Of a stretch of 64,000 nt of DNA, positions 1-8,988 are shown one piece after another; position 1 is the stretch's first letter, and each line of letters opens with the position of its first letter. A program made the position numbers and the translations under genes. The stretch spans positions 62,001 to 126,000 of the forward strand of contig NZ_FREZ01000002.1 in NCBI RefSeq assembly GCF_900143525.1, in the 5' to 3' direction. The stretch is from Ruegeria sp. Alg231-54 (GTDB lineage Bacteria > Pseudomonadota > Alphaproteobacteria > Rhodobacterales > Rhodobacteraceae). Below the pieces are notes generated by a model. The model was not told the DNA's origin and searched no databases. It saw only the letters and a program-made list of their open reading frames with translations.

Positions 1-539
1 TGATCGGGCAACAGGTCCGGAGCGCAGACCGGAACCACATCTTCACGCATGATCGGCAGGTAGTTGACGCCCGGCCAGTTCTTTTGGCCGAAGTGGATGG
101 CGGCATCAAAATGTTCGGTCTCGAAATCAAACGGCTTGAGGCATGTGCTCAGGTTCACGGTCACTTCGGGGTGGCGACGGGCAAAATCCTGCAGGCGCGG
201 TGCCAGCCAATGCATTCCAAAGGCGGGCAGGATGGACAGGTTCAGCGACCCGCCTGTTGGGTTGGCCTTCAGTTTAAGTGACGCTTGCGCAATTTGGTTT
301 AGCGCTGTGCGCGCCACCTGAACATAGTCTTTCGCGGCGGGGGTCAGGTGCAATCGCATCTGGTTTCGCTGAATGAGCGCGACGCCCAGTTGGTCCTCCA
401 TGGACTTCAGCTGTCGGCTGATCGCGCTTTGGGTCAATGACAGCTCCTCGGCTGCAGCCGAGGCACTGCCGAGGCGATCAACCGCCTCCAATGCCAGAAG
501 AGAGGGGATCGAGGGGAGAAACCGACGTGGTGCTATCAT
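1..539 (-). CDS. LysR-family transcriptional regulator, C-terminus cut by window edge
   Basis: I translated this by hand; the gene reads leftward and leaves the window, so only about 179 residues are visible. The N-terminus has the LysR winged helix-turn-helix (residues 10-65) with a typical LTQSAISRQLK recognition segment. The start of the periplasmic-binding-protein-like effector domain follows (LNLSILPAFGMHWLAPRL, about residues 100-117). The ATG at 539 has GAGG seven bases upstream; an in-frame ATG at 554 is possible but badly spaced. It diverges from the aminotransferase operon starting at 636, the usual layout for a LysR regulator and its target. A perfect 12-bp palindrome (TATCATATGATA, 534-545) overlaps the start codon and could be an autoregulatory site. 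The effector is unknown. Confidence 0.9.
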   Translation of the reverse strand, partial: MIAPRRFLPSIPSLLALEAVDRLGSASAAAEELSLTQSAISRQLKSMEDQLGVALIQRNQMRLHLTPAAKDYVQVARTALNQIAQASLKLKANPTGGSLNLSILPAFGMHWLAPRLQDFARRHPEVTVNLSTCLKPFDFETEHFDAAIHFGQKNWPGVNYLPIMREDVVPVCAPDLLPD

Positions 540-635
540 ATGATAAATCCTCATACCTTTCACACGGAATATCACTGGCAATTGCCGTTCACCAGCCCGA
601 TACAGAGGGGTGGATTCCAATGTGGATGTGGACCA

Positions 636-1802
636 ATGACCCTAACGACCAGTATTCATGAGTTTCAGCCCGCCGACCGGCTGGACGGTATTGAGCTGTC
701 AGAGATCGTTCGCATTTCCGAACAGGCCGCGCGCCTTCGGGCGCAGGGTGTCGACGTAATCGCGCTCAGCACTGGTGAGCCTGATTTCCCAACGCCGTCG
801 CATGTCGTTGAGGCGGCCAACCGCGCAGCTATTGACGGGCAGACGCGATACCCCGCAACGGCAGGAACGCCCACTTTGCGATCAGCGATCGCGACTGAGG
901 CTGGCGCGCGCCCCGAAAACGTAGTCGTTTCGACGGGTGCCAAGCAGGTTTTGTCCTGCGCAATGATGGCAACTCTGAACCCCGGTGATGAAGTGATTAT
1001 GGCCGCGCCATTCTGGACAAGCTATGCGGATATGGTCAGTTTGGCTGGCGGTGTCCCCGTAGTCGTCAGCTGTCCGGCGACGCAGAAATTCAAACTGACG
1101 CCGGATCATTTGGAGGCCGCGATCACCCCGCGCACGCGTTGGCTGCTGCTGAATTCCCCGTCCAATCCAACTGGCGCGGTCTATTCCAAGGCGGAGTTGC
1201 AGGCGCTGGGCGCGGTATTGCAAAACTATCCTCAGGTCTGGGTGATTTCTGACGAGATTTATCAACACCTGTCTTTTGTGCCTTTCACGCCCTTTGTGCA
1301 GGCCGTTCCCGAATTGGCGGAACGAACGTTGATCGTAAACGGCGTGTCCAAGGCCTATTCCATGACAGGCTGGCGTATCGGGTGGGGTATCGGCCCTGCT
1401 GAGTTGATCAACGCGATGGTTGCCGTGCAGGGGCAAATCACGTCGGGGGCGTGTTCGATTGCCCAGGCTGCAGCATTGGAGGCCATCAACGGGCCGCAAG
1501 GCTTGCTGGCAGAACGCCGTCGGGAAATGCGAGCGCGCCGCGATCTGGTTGTCGAAGGGCTAAACGCCGCTGGTCTGGAATGTGCCGTGCCGGATGGAGC
1601 GTTTTACGTCTTTCCCAAAACTCATGCGAAAATGGCCACAGACCATGAATTCTGTCGCTTTCTGCTGGATGAGGCGGGTGTGGCGCTGGTGCCAGGGCGT
1701 GCGTTTGGGATGCCGGGGCATTTGCGGCTTTCTTTTGCCTATGCCACTGAAAGCCTGCAAGAAGGTATGCGCCGTATCGCGGACGCTACCGACAAATTGT
1801 AA
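636..1802 (+). CDS. Class I/II pyridoxal-phosphate aminotransferase (aspartate-aminotransferase-like)
   Basis: A 388-residue fold-type I aminotransferase, predicted to transfer an amino group between an amino acid and a 2-oxoacid. Visible motifs are SPSNPTG (174-180), the PLP-ring Asp and Tyr in SDEIY (D206, Y209) and the Schiff-base lysine K239 in VSKAYSMTGWRIGW. The reading frame is open back to 540, but the extra residues are unlike the family. I prefer the ATG at 636 (MTLTTSIHEF), which gives the usual length. It is the first gene of a rightward run with the E1 dehydrogenase 23 bp downstream, so it may supply that enzyme's 2-oxoacid substrate. The substrate cannot be read from sequence. 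Confidence 0.88.
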   Translation: MTLTTSIHEFQPADRLDGIELSEIVRISEQAARLRAQGVDVIALSTGEPDFPTPSHVVEAANRAAIDGQTRYPATAGTPTLRSAIATEAGARPENVVVSTGAKQVLSCAMMATLNPGDEVIMAAPFWTSYADMVSLAGGVPVVVSCPATQKFKLTPDHLEAAITPRTRWLLLNSPSNPTGAVYSKAELQALGAVLQNYPQVWVISDEIYQHLSFVPFTPFVQAVPELAERTLIVNGVSKAYSMTGWRIGWGIGPAELINAMVAVQGQITSGACSIAQAAALEAINGPQGLLAERRREMRARRDLVVEGLNAAGLECAVPDGAFYVFPKTHAKMATDHEFCRFLLDEAGVALVPGRAFGMPGHLRLSFAYATESLQEGMRRIADATDKL

Positions 1803-1825
1803 CCAATAAGACCGGAAGACACCCA

Positions 1826-4018
1826 ATGGACCGCGCCCAGATCGTTCACGAGAATTTCCTGACCCGGGTCGCCAATCGCGACTTTCCCGACGGAGCAAAG
1901 CCGCGGCAGGGTTTGAGCAATACCGATGCGGTGTCGCTGTTCCGGTCACAGATCCTTAGCCGTGCGTTGGACCGGACCAGCCGGGCCATGCAGAAGGCGG
2001 GGCAGGGGTTTTACACCATCGGATCATCCGGCCACGAAGGGATGGCCGCCGTGGCACATGCCTTGCGCCCGACCGATATCGCCTTTCTTCACTACCGGGA
2101 TGCCGCCTTTCAGATCGCGCGGGCTGAGCAGGTGCCGGGCCACCAGATCGCATGGGACATGCTGCTGAGTTTTGCCTGTTCGAAAGAGGATCCGACCTCG
2201 GGCGGGCGGCATAAGGTACTGGGCTCCAAAGCGTTGACGATCCCGCCGCAAACCTCGACGATCGCCAGCCACTTGCCCAAGGCGGTGGGCGCTGCGTATT
2301 CGCTAGGCGCAGCGCGGAGACACGATCCTGAACACCGTGAACTACCCTTGGACGGGATTGCGATGTGTTCCTTCGGGGATGCCTCGGCAAACCACTCCAC
2401 CGCGCAGGGCGCGATCAACACGGCAGGCTGGACCAGCGTGCAGTCGACACCTTTACCGCTGTTGTTTGTGTGTGAAGATAACGGGATCGGAATCTCGGTC
2501 AAAACGCCCAAGGGCTGGATACAGGCGTCGATGGAGCATCGCCCTGGGATCAAGTATTTTCAGGCCAACGGTCTGGATATCTATGAGACCTTCGCGGTGG
2601 CGCAAGACGCCGCCGAGTATGTCCGTACCCGCCGGAAACCGGCCTTCCTGCATCTGAAAACCGTGCGTCTTTACGGCCATGCGGGCGCAGATGTGCCGAC
2701 CACGTACCTGCCGAAGTCCGAGGTTGAGGCGGACGAGGCCAACGACCCCCTGCTGCACTCGGTGCGCTTGCTGGAACAGGCCGGGGCGTTGGCGCCGGAA
2801 CAGGCGTTGAAAATCTACGAAGATACCTGCGCCCGCACGGACCGCATCGCGGCGGAGGCCGCAACCCGTCCGCACCTGACCACCGCCTCTGAGGTTATGG
2901 CCAGCCTGATCCCGCCAAAACGGGCTTGTAAGCCCACGAACGGTCCCAGCGCCGAAGCGCGCGCCAAAGCCTTTGGCGGCGACACGCGGGCAATGGATGA
3001 TCCGCAACCCATGAGCCGCCTGATCAACTGGGCCCTGACCGATCTGATGCTGGAGCACGGCGAGGCCGTCTGCATGGGCGAAGATGTCGGCCGCAAGGGC
3101 GGCGTCTATGGCGTGACCCAGAAACTGCAGCAACGCTTTGGCCCGGACCGGGTGATCGACACGCTGTTGGATGAGCAGTCCATTCTGGGACTAGCCATTG
3201 GCATGGGGCATAACGGGTTCATTCCGATCCCCGAAATCCAGTTTCTCGCTTATCTGCACAATGCCGAGGATCAGATCAGGGGCGAGGCCGCGACCCTGCC
3301 CTTTTTCTCGAACGGGCAGTTCACCAACCCGATGGTTCTACGCATCGCGGGGCTAGGGTATCAGAAAGGGTTCGGCGGCCACTTCCACAATGACAACTCG
3401 CTGGCAGTCCTGCGCGACATTCCCGGCGTGATCATTGCCTGTCCATCGACAGGAGCGGACGCGGCGAAGATGCTGCGCGAATGCGTACGGCTGGCGCGCG
3501 AAGAACAGCGGGTCGTGGTCTTTCTGGAACCTATTGCGCTTTATCCGATGCGCGATCTGCACGATGCACAGGACGCAGGCTGGATGACGACGTATCCCTC
3601 GCCTGACCAGAGTATCGCGCTGGGTGAGGTTGGCGTGCATGGCGAGGGTAAAGATCTGGCCATCGTCACTTATGGAAACGGGCATTATCTGTCGAAACAG
3701 GCTCTGCCCGAGTTGGAGGCAGCAGGCGTGAAAACCCGCATCATCGACATGCGCTGGCTGGCACCTCTCCCGGTTGAGGCGCTGCGTCAGGCCACAAAGG
3801 GTTGCAAACACGTCCTGATCGTCGACGAATGCCGCCGCACCGGCAGCCAATCCGAGGCCCTGATGACCTTTTTCACCGAAAACAGTCCCACGACCCCTAC
3901 CGCGCGCGTTGTGGCCGAAGACTGCTTTATCGCCACTGGCCCCGCCTATGCCGCTCCGCTGCCGTCGAAAGACGGCATTGTCGCCGCAGCACTTAAACTG
4001 ACGGGGGGCCGCTCATGA
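1826..4018 (+). CDS. Thiamine-diphosphate 2-oxoacid dehydrogenase E1, alpha and beta subunits fused
   Basis: This 730-residue protein joins an E1-alpha-like half (about 1-370) and an E1-beta-like half (about 390-730), similar to branched-chain or pyruvate dehydrogenase E1. The ThDP/Mg motif is present as GDASAN (184-189) followed by CEDNGIGIS. The beta half contains GEDVGRKGGVYGVT and a long transketolase-like central and C-terminal region. E1 normally decarboxylates a 2-oxoacid and passes the acyl group to lipoyl-E2, yet no E2 or E3 gene is adjacent. Its stop overlaps the next start by four bases (ATGA), so it is probably translationally coupled to a FabD-like acyltransferase. The E1 may use an E2 encoded elsewhere, or a different acceptor; that is inference. 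Confidence 0.85.
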   Translation: MDRAQIVHENFLTRVANRDFPDGAKPRQGLSNTDAVSLFRSQILSRALDRTSRAMQKAGQGFYTIGSSGHEGMAAVAHALRPTDIAFLHYRDAAFQIARAEQVPGHQIAWDMLLSFACSKEDPTSGGRHKVLGSKALTIPPQTSTIASHLPKAVGAAYSLGAARRHDPEHRELPLDGIAMCSFGDASANHSTAQGAINTAGWTSVQSTPLPLLFVCEDNGIGISVKTPKGWIQASMEHRPGIKYFQANGLDIYETFAVAQDAAEYVRTRRKPAFLHLKTVRLYGHAGADVPTTYLPKSEVEADEANDPLLHSVRLLEQAGALAPEQALKIYEDTCARTDRIAAEAATRPHLTTASEVMASLIPPKRACKPTNGPSAEARAKAFGGDTRAMDDPQPMSRLINWALTDLMLEHGEAVCMGEDVGRKGGVYGVTQKLQQRFGPDRVIDTLLDEQSILGLAIGMGHNGFIPIPEIQFLAYLHNAEDQIRGEAATLPFFSNGQFTNPMVLRIAGLGYQKGFGGHFHNDNSLAVLRDIPGVIIACPSTGADAAKMLRECVRLAREEQRVVVFLEPIALYPMRDLHDAQDAGWMTTYPSPDQSIALGEVGVHGEGKDLAIVTYGNGHYLSKQALPELEAAGVKTRIIDMRWLAPLPVEALRQATKGCKHVLIVDECRRTGSQSEALMTFFTENSPTTPTARVVAEDCFIATGPAYAAPLPSKDGIVAAALKLTGGRS

Positions 4019-5049
4019 CTCGAACAGCAGTCGTCATCTGCCCCGGCCGGGGTACATACAACAAGCCCGAGCTTGGCTATCTGCATCGCCACCACGCGCA
4101 GCGGACTGCGATGTTTCGGGGCTTCGATGCGATACGTGCGGAAGCAGGGCAAGAGGCCGTTACCGCATTGGATGGCGCAGCGCGGTTCACAGTTTCCAAG
4201 TATTCAAAAGGCGATATTGCTTCACCGCTCATCTACGCAGCTTCGCTGGCAGACGCGCAATCGCTGGCCCATGATATCGAAGTGGTCGCGGTCACCGGGA
4301 ATTCGATGGGGTGGTATATTGCGCTGGCCGCTGCCGGGGCGTTGGCGCCTGACCACGGGTTCCGCGTCGTGAACACGATGGGAACACTGATGCAGGATCA
4401 CCTGATCGGTGGGCAACTGGTTTATCCCTTTGCCGACGACGGTTGGGCGGACGACGCTGTTCGCAAGGCAGAGCTGCTGGCGGATGTGAAACGCATCAAT
4501 GCGGTGGACGGTCACGACCTTGCTTTGTCCATTGATCTGGGCGGAATGCTGGTTCTGGCAGGCAATGAGATGGGGCTGAAGGCTTTCGAGGCGTCGCAAC
4601 CCACCGTGCAGGACCGTTTCCCGATGCGCCTGCCAAACCATGCCGCGTTTCACACATCCTTGCAGGCACCGGTCGCTGCCGAAGGGCGTGCGCGCTTGGG
4701 CGCGGATTTGTTCGGACAGCCTGAACGCCCCCTGATCGACGGTCGCGGAAAGATTTGGTGGCCGGGTGCGACGGATACGCAGGCGCTTTGGGATTATACC
4801 CTGGGCCACCAAGTGACCGAACCCTATGACTTTACCCGTGCGATCCAGACCGCCGCGCATGAGTTCGCGCCAGACCTGTTCATTGTTACCGGCCCCGGCA
4901 CGACCTTAGGTGGCGCAGTGGCGCAATCCCTTGTTCTGGCGAACTGGCGTGGCATGAGTAACAAGGCTGATTTTCAAGCGAAACAGGATGCGCAACCCTT
5001 CCTGATCGCGATGGGGCGCGAGGATCAAAGAGCGCTTGCAACCGGCTGA
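4015..5049 (+). CDS. FabD-like acyltransferase domain protein
   Basis: A 344-residue protein resembling malonyl-CoA:ACP transacylases and polyketide acyltransferase domains. The nucleophile elbow is GNSMG (S97; FabD has GHSLG) and the matching catalytic histidine is in AAFHTSLQAP (H213). The segment DLGGMLVLAGNE fits the strand between them. It overlaps the E1 gene by four bases and precedes the FAD oxidase by 39 bp. The general fatty-acid FabD normally sits in a fab cluster; no acyl carrier protein or ketosynthase is seen here, so this is more likely a pathway-specific acyl transferase. The acyl donor and acceptor are unknown. Confidence 0.75.
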   Translation: MTRTAVVICPGRGTYNKPELGYLHRHHAQRTAMFRGFDAIRAEAGQEAVTALDGAARFTVSKYSKGDIASPLIYAASLADAQSLAHDIEVVAVTGNSMGWYIALAAAGALAPDHGFRVVNTMGTLMQDHLIGGQLVYPFADDGWADDAVRKAELLADVKRINAVDGHDLALSIDLGGMLVLAGNEMGLKAFEASQPTVQDRFPMRLPNHAAFHTSLQAPVAAEGRARLGADLFGQPERPLIDGRGKIWWPGATDTQALWDYTLGHQVTEPYDFTRAIQTAAHEFAPDLFIVTGPGTTLGGAVAQSLVLANWRGMSNKADFQAKQDAQPFLIAMGREDQRALATG

Positions 5050-5088
5050 CACTGCCCTAATGATCCGCGCAATTTCAAGGAGCGCGAC

Positions 5089-6360
5089 GTGAGCGACCAC
5101 AACCAGTCCCTTTGGCTGAACACATGCCGTGAACTTGTCGAACCCAGTGTTTCAACCGGTGATATCACTGTTGATCTGGCGGTGATCGGTGGTGGGTACA
5201 CCGGCTGTTCTGCGGCCCTGACTGCAGCCAAGGCTGGTGCCTCGGTCTGTCTGCTTGAGGCGCATGACATCGGTCACGGCGGATCGGGCCGCAATGTCGG
5301 GCTGGCGAATGCGGGGCTGTGGTTGCCGCCCGCTGAGATTCGCGCGCATCTGGGTGACATAGTTGGGGATCGGCTGGTTGACCTTCTGGCTGCTGCTCCA
5401 TCAGAGGTGTTCAGCCTGATCGACCAGCATGGGATAGACTGTGAACCTGTGCGCAACGGAACTCTGCACTGTGCGCATTCGGCTGCGGGTCTCCGGGATC
5501 TGCAGGTCCGCCACGCGCAACTCAGCGCTGCTGGCGCACCGGTTGAGTTGCTGTCTGCAGAACTGACAGCGCAGCGCACCGGCAGTGCGGCCTTTGGTGG
5601 CGCCCTGTTCGATCCGCGCGCCGGAACCATCCAGCCATTGGCATATGTGCGCGGATTGGCGCGTGCCGGGGTTGAGGCTGGCGCGTTGGTTTCCACGCAA
5701 GATCCGGTTCTGTCCATGCAGCAGATGGATGGAATCTGGGTGATGAAGACTGCTCGGCGCACAGTGCGCGCCAAATGGGTCATTCAGGCGACCAATGCCT
5801 ATCACCGTGATCTGACCGCATCGGCCCCCGCCTATGTGCCGGTCTATTATTTCCAATATGCCACGGCCCCATTGTCCGACAATCTGCGCGCCAGCGTTTT
5901 GCCGGGGGATGAAGGGTGCTGGGACACAGACCTGATCATGACCTCGTTCCGAATGGACCAAGAGGGGCGGTTTGTCATCGGTGCCATGGGTGATCTGGAT
6001 CAGGCAGGCGGCGGGATTCACAAGAGCTGGATCAAGCGCAAACTGGCACAGCTGTATCCGCAACTGGCCGATCAGCCATTGGTCGAAGGGTGGCATGGCC
6101 GTATCGCCATGACGTCAGACCACATCCCGAAGATTACGCAGATCGGTCCCAATGCTCTGTCCGTTCATGGATTTTCGGGGCGTGGAATCGGGCCAGGCAC
6201 TGTCTTTGGCCGCCTTGTTGCCCAAAGTCTGTTGCAGGACGACCCAAGCCTTTTGCCGGTGCCCGCAGTCCCAGAGTATCAGGAAAAGTGGATAGGGCTA
6301 CGCCGCGCCTATTTTGAAACCGGCGCGGCGCTGACCCATTTTGTCAAAGCGCGGTTCTGA
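5089..6360 (+). CDS. FAD-dependent amine/amino-acid oxidase (DAO family)
   Basis: A 423-residue DAO-fold flavoprotein. The N-terminal dinucleotide motif is VIGGGYTG (G34, G36, G39) with the ribose-binding acid at E57 in CLLEA. GHGGSGRNVGLANAGLW follows, typical of gamma-glutamylputrescine/glycine oxidase-like enzymes. The C-terminal FAD segment is VHGFSGRGIGPGTVFG. It starts at GTG (5089) with AAGGAGC just upstream. As the last gene of the operon from 636 it probably oxidises a secondary or primary amine to an imine, giving an aldehyde or ketone. The exact substrate is not determinable. Confidence 0.85.
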   Translation: MSDHNQSLWLNTCRELVEPSVSTGDITVDLAVIGGGYTGCSAALTAAKAGASVCLLEAHDIGHGGSGRNVGLANAGLWLPPAEIRAHLGDIVGDRLVDLLAAAPSEVFSLIDQHGIDCEPVRNGTLHCAHSAAGLRDLQVRHAQLSAAGAPVELLSAELTAQRTGSAAFGGALFDPRAGTIQPLAYVRGLARAGVEAGALVSTQDPVLSMQQMDGIWVMKTARRTVRAKWVIQATNAYHRDLTASAPAYVPVYYFQYATAPLSDNLRASVLPGDEGCWDTDLIMTSFRMDQEGRFVIGAMGDLDQAGGGIHKSWIKRKLAQLYPQLADQPLVEGWHGRIAMTSDHIPKITQIGPNALSVHGFSGRGIGPGTVFGRLVAQSLLQDDPSLLPVPAVPEYQEKWIGLRRAYFETGAALTHFVKARF

Positions 6361-6362
6361 CC

Positions 6363-7064
6363 TCAGACCGCACGGGTGATGCCGCCATCCACCCGGATGT
6401 TCTGACCGGTGATATAGCCGCCGCCTTCTGACGCAAGCATTGCCACGACCGAGGCGATCTCGTCATAGCTGCGTCCATAGCGGCCCATCGGGATGCGCGC
6501 GCGGAATTCCTCTTTCTCTGGCAGGCTGTCGATGAACCCTGGCAATACGTTGTTCATCCGGATGTTGTCAGCCGCGTAATGATCCGAGAACAGCTTGGTG
6601 AAGGCCGCCAAACCCGCGCGAAAAACACCCGAGGTTGGGAAAACAGGGTCGGGTTCGAATGCGGCGAAGGTTGAAATGTTGATGATCGACCCGCCACCTT
6701 GTCTCTGCATGATCGGTGTCACCAGCCGGGTTGGTCTGACGGCGTTCAGGAAATAGACGTCCATACCGGTGTGCCAGTCGTCGTCCGACAGCTCCAGCAC
6801 TGGCGCGCGCGGGCCATGACCGGCCGAGTTGACCAGCACGTCGATGCGCCCCCAATGGGACATCGCGGTGTCGACCAGTTTTTGCAGATCATCCGTCGAC
6901 TGGTTTGACCCGGTCACGCCAACACCACCCAGTTCGTGCGCCAGTGCCTCACCCTTGCCAGAAGACGACAGGATGCCGACCTTAAATCCATCTGCGGCCA
7001 GACGTCGGGCTGAATCTGCGCCCATTCCGCTGCCGCCCGCTGTTATCAGCGCCACTTTGGTCAT
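6363..7064 (-). CDS. Short-chain dehydrogenase/reductase with atypical catalytic residues
   Basis: A 233-residue Rossmann SDR. The NAD(P) motif is TAGGSGMG near the N-terminus, NSAG is present at strand 4, and the C-terminus is the usual GQNIRVDGG. The canonical Tyr-x3-Lys is not present: the aligned segment reads FPTSGVFRAGLAAFTK, putting Ser at the Tyr position and Arg at the Lys position. The catalytic Ser may be the one in NISTFAAF. The frame is open to 7121, but the ATG at 7064 (MTKVALITAGG) has GGAGAA upstream and is the better start. It converges with the FAD oxidase (2 bp apart) and diverges from the LysR gene at 7168. It may be a non-classical or catalytically altered SDR. Confidence 0.8.
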   Translation of the reverse strand: MTKVALITAGGSGMGADSARRLAADGFKVGILSSSGKGEALAHELGGVGVTGSNQSTDDLQKLVDTAMSHWGRIDVLVNSAGHGPRAPVLELSDDDWHTGMDVYFLNAVRPTRLVTPIMQRQGGGSIINISTFAAFEPDPVFPTSGVFRAGLAAFTKLFSDHYAADNIRMNNVLPGFIDSLPEKEEFRARIPMGRYGRSYDEIASVVAMLASEGGGYITGQNIRVDGGITRAV

Positions 7065-7167
7065 GTGATTTCTCCATTCATTGATGGCATGAAGATGCGC
7101 TTTGGCGATCTGATTGACCAATCAGTTCTGCTGGCCTTATGATGTAGAAAAACTACAGGGTGCTACG

Positions 7168-8019
7168 ATGGCGGCTCTTCCCCCTCTGAACGCTTTGCGG
7201 GCCTTCGAAGCTTCGGCGCGGCATCTGAACTTTCGCTTGGCTGCCGAGGATCTGGGCGTCACCCAAGGTGCCGTCGCCCAGCAGGTACGCGGGCTTGAGG
7301 CACGATTGGCTGTGACGCTCTTTGACCGCTTGCCACGTGGCCTTGCGCTGACCGAGGCTGGGCGCAGGTTCCATGCGCCCTTGCGCCGGGCCTTCCGACT
7401 AATTGAAGAGGCCGTCGAGGATCTTTCTGGGGACAGACAAATTACTATCTCTGTCACGCCCAGCTTTGCCTCGAAATGGCTGGTTCCACGACTCTCGGAC
7501 TTTACGCGGCACCACCCTGATATTGCCGTGCAGGTCGACGCGCGGGAACGGCTGGCGGATTTCCAGGGGGACGGTGTCGACATTGCTGTTCGGCAAGGGC
7601 GCGCGCCGTTTGGATCCGGGGTGGTCGCAGTGCCTCTGTTTTCCACAACTTTCGTTCCGGTTTGCGGTCCTGAGATGGCGGCCAGAATTGCGCATCCTGC
7701 TGACCTGATAAAGCACACTCTGCTGAACGACACCCATGGGCTGTGGCCTTTGTTTCTGCAGCGGGCAGGGATCACCGGCAAGCCAAAGATGATGAGTTTC
7801 AGCCAGACCAGCCTTGCCATCGACGCAGCCGTGTCGGGCCAGGGTGTTGCGCTTGCTAACGAACCGCTTGTTTCTGCCCAGTTGGCCGCCGGTCAGTTGG
7901 TGCGCCCGATCCCGGATGAGCTGGTCGAGGACCTGGGCTTTTACATCGTGACACCCAAACAGCCACGTCAACCCGCGCTGGTCGCAGTGATGAAAGACTG
8001 GTTGCTGTCTCAATCCTGA
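7168..8019 (+). CDS. LysR-family transcriptional regulator (GcvA-like)
   Basis: A 283-residue LysR regulator. It has an N-terminal HTH (LNALRAFEASARHLNFRLAA, then GVTQGAVAQQVRGLE) and an effector domain beginning at ISVTPSFASKWLVPRL. This opening resembles the GcvA/AmpR branch. I chose the ATG at 7168 over the longer frame from 7114, whose extra residues do not fit the family. It diverges from the SDR gene (103-bp gap), its most likely target. Its last ten bases overlap the convergent LysR gene at 8010. Confidence 0.87.
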   Translation: MAALPPLNALRAFEASARHLNFRLAAEDLGVTQGAVAQQVRGLEARLAVTLFDRLPRGLALTEAGRRFHAPLRRAFRLIEEAVEDLSGDRQITISVTPSFASKWLVPRLSDFTRHHPDIAVQVDARERLADFQGDGVDIAVRQGRAPFGSGVVAVPLFSTTFVPVCGPEMAARIAHPADLIKHTLLNDTHGLWPLFLQRAGITGKPKMMSFSQTSLAIDAAVSGQGVALANEPLVSAQLAAGQLVRPIPDELVEDLGFYIVTPKQPRQPALVAVMKDWLLSQS

Positions 8020-8912
8020 AGCGTCGCTGCGATGGCTTCGATCCTGTCACGCAACCAGCGATGTGCCGGGTCGTTGGAAGATCTTTGGTGCCAGACCATG
8101 TAGATAGAGACAGGGTCGCACGCGAAGGGCAGAGGTGCACAATCCAACGCATGTAGCGGCCCGTGTTTCATCAACGCAGTATCGGTTGAAATCAGGTCGC
8201 CGCCTTTCACAAATGAGGTAATGGCATTGAAATGCGGCAGGGTAACCGTCGGTGGCCTGATCTGGTTTTGATCGACACCCCGCATAACAGCGCGCGAGCT
8301 GCGGCCATCCGCAAAGCGCACTTCGACATGCTCGGTTTCGCAATAGGTTTCCCAACTGTCCGGAGGAGATCGTCGCGTGTCATCATAGTAGATCATCAAC
8401 GGGCTGCTGAGGATGCGCTTTTGAAAGATGTCCGGTCCATCCGGCGGCAAAGGCGTCAGCATCAATTGACACCGATCGCTTCGCAGCAGCTCAGGGTCTG
8501 GAACACCTGATGGGATAAACCCCAACCCCAGCCGCACGCCTTCGGCCCGAACCTCTTGCAGCAATTGCGGGAAAATCAATTCCCTCGGCATGTCGTTTGT
8601 GGCGATGTGAAAGACCATCTCTTCGGACAGCGGGTCGAACGGGCGGTCCTCGGTCAGTGCGCGCATATTGTCCAGAACCTGCTGAACAGGATCTTTCAGG
8701 GACAAGGCGCGCTCAGTAGGGGTCAGACCTTGCCCTGATCTGATAAATAACGGATCGCCCAGAACCACCCGAAGTTTGGACAGGGTGTGGCTGATGGCCG
8801 ATTGCGTCACGCCAAGCCGATCTGCGGCCTTGGACACCGAGTTTTCTTCGAGAATGGTTAGAAAGACCCTCAGGACTTTGCCATCCAGATCCATGAAATC
8901 TATTTTGCTCAT
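8010..8912 (-). CDS. LysR-family transcriptional regulator, divergent from the reductive dehalogenase
   Basis: A 300-residue LysR protein. It has a clear HTH (FLTILEENSVSKAADRLGVTQ, with SAISHTLSKLR as recognition region) and a PBP2-like effector domain of the NodD/NahR/PcpR-like type. It diverges from the dehalogenase gene at 8989 with a 76-bp gap. An ATTCATGAAT palindrome lies in that gap at 8926-8935. Divergent LysR genes commonly control aromatic and haloaromatic catabolism, so this is the best candidate regulator of the dehalogenase; the inducer is unknown. Confidence 0.87.
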   Translation of the reverse strand: MSKIDFMDLDGKVLRVFLTILEENSVSKAADRLGVTQSAISHTLSKLRVVLGDPLFIRSGQGLTPTERALSLKDPVQQVLDNMRALTEDRPFDPLSEEMVFHIATNDMPRELIFPQLLQEVRAEGVRLGLGFIPSGVPDPELLRSDRCQLMLTPLPPDGPDIFQKRILSSPLMIYYDDTRRSPPDSWETYCETEHVEVRFADGRSSRAVMRGVDQNQIRPPTVTLPHFNAITSFVKGGDLISTDTALMKHGPLHALDCAPLPFACDPVSIYMVWHQRSSNDPAHRWLRDRIEAIAATLQD

Positions 8913-8988
8913 ACCGCTTATGATTATTCATGAATGGATTTACTGTCCACGCCGCATTAGGTGACAATTAGAAATCAGGAGGCGCACA

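Noticed and set aside
534..545. The palindrome TATCATATGATA as a restriction or mobile-element end
   Set aside because: A single 12-bp copy at a LysR start codon is more simply a regulatory site or chance; no partner repeat was seen.
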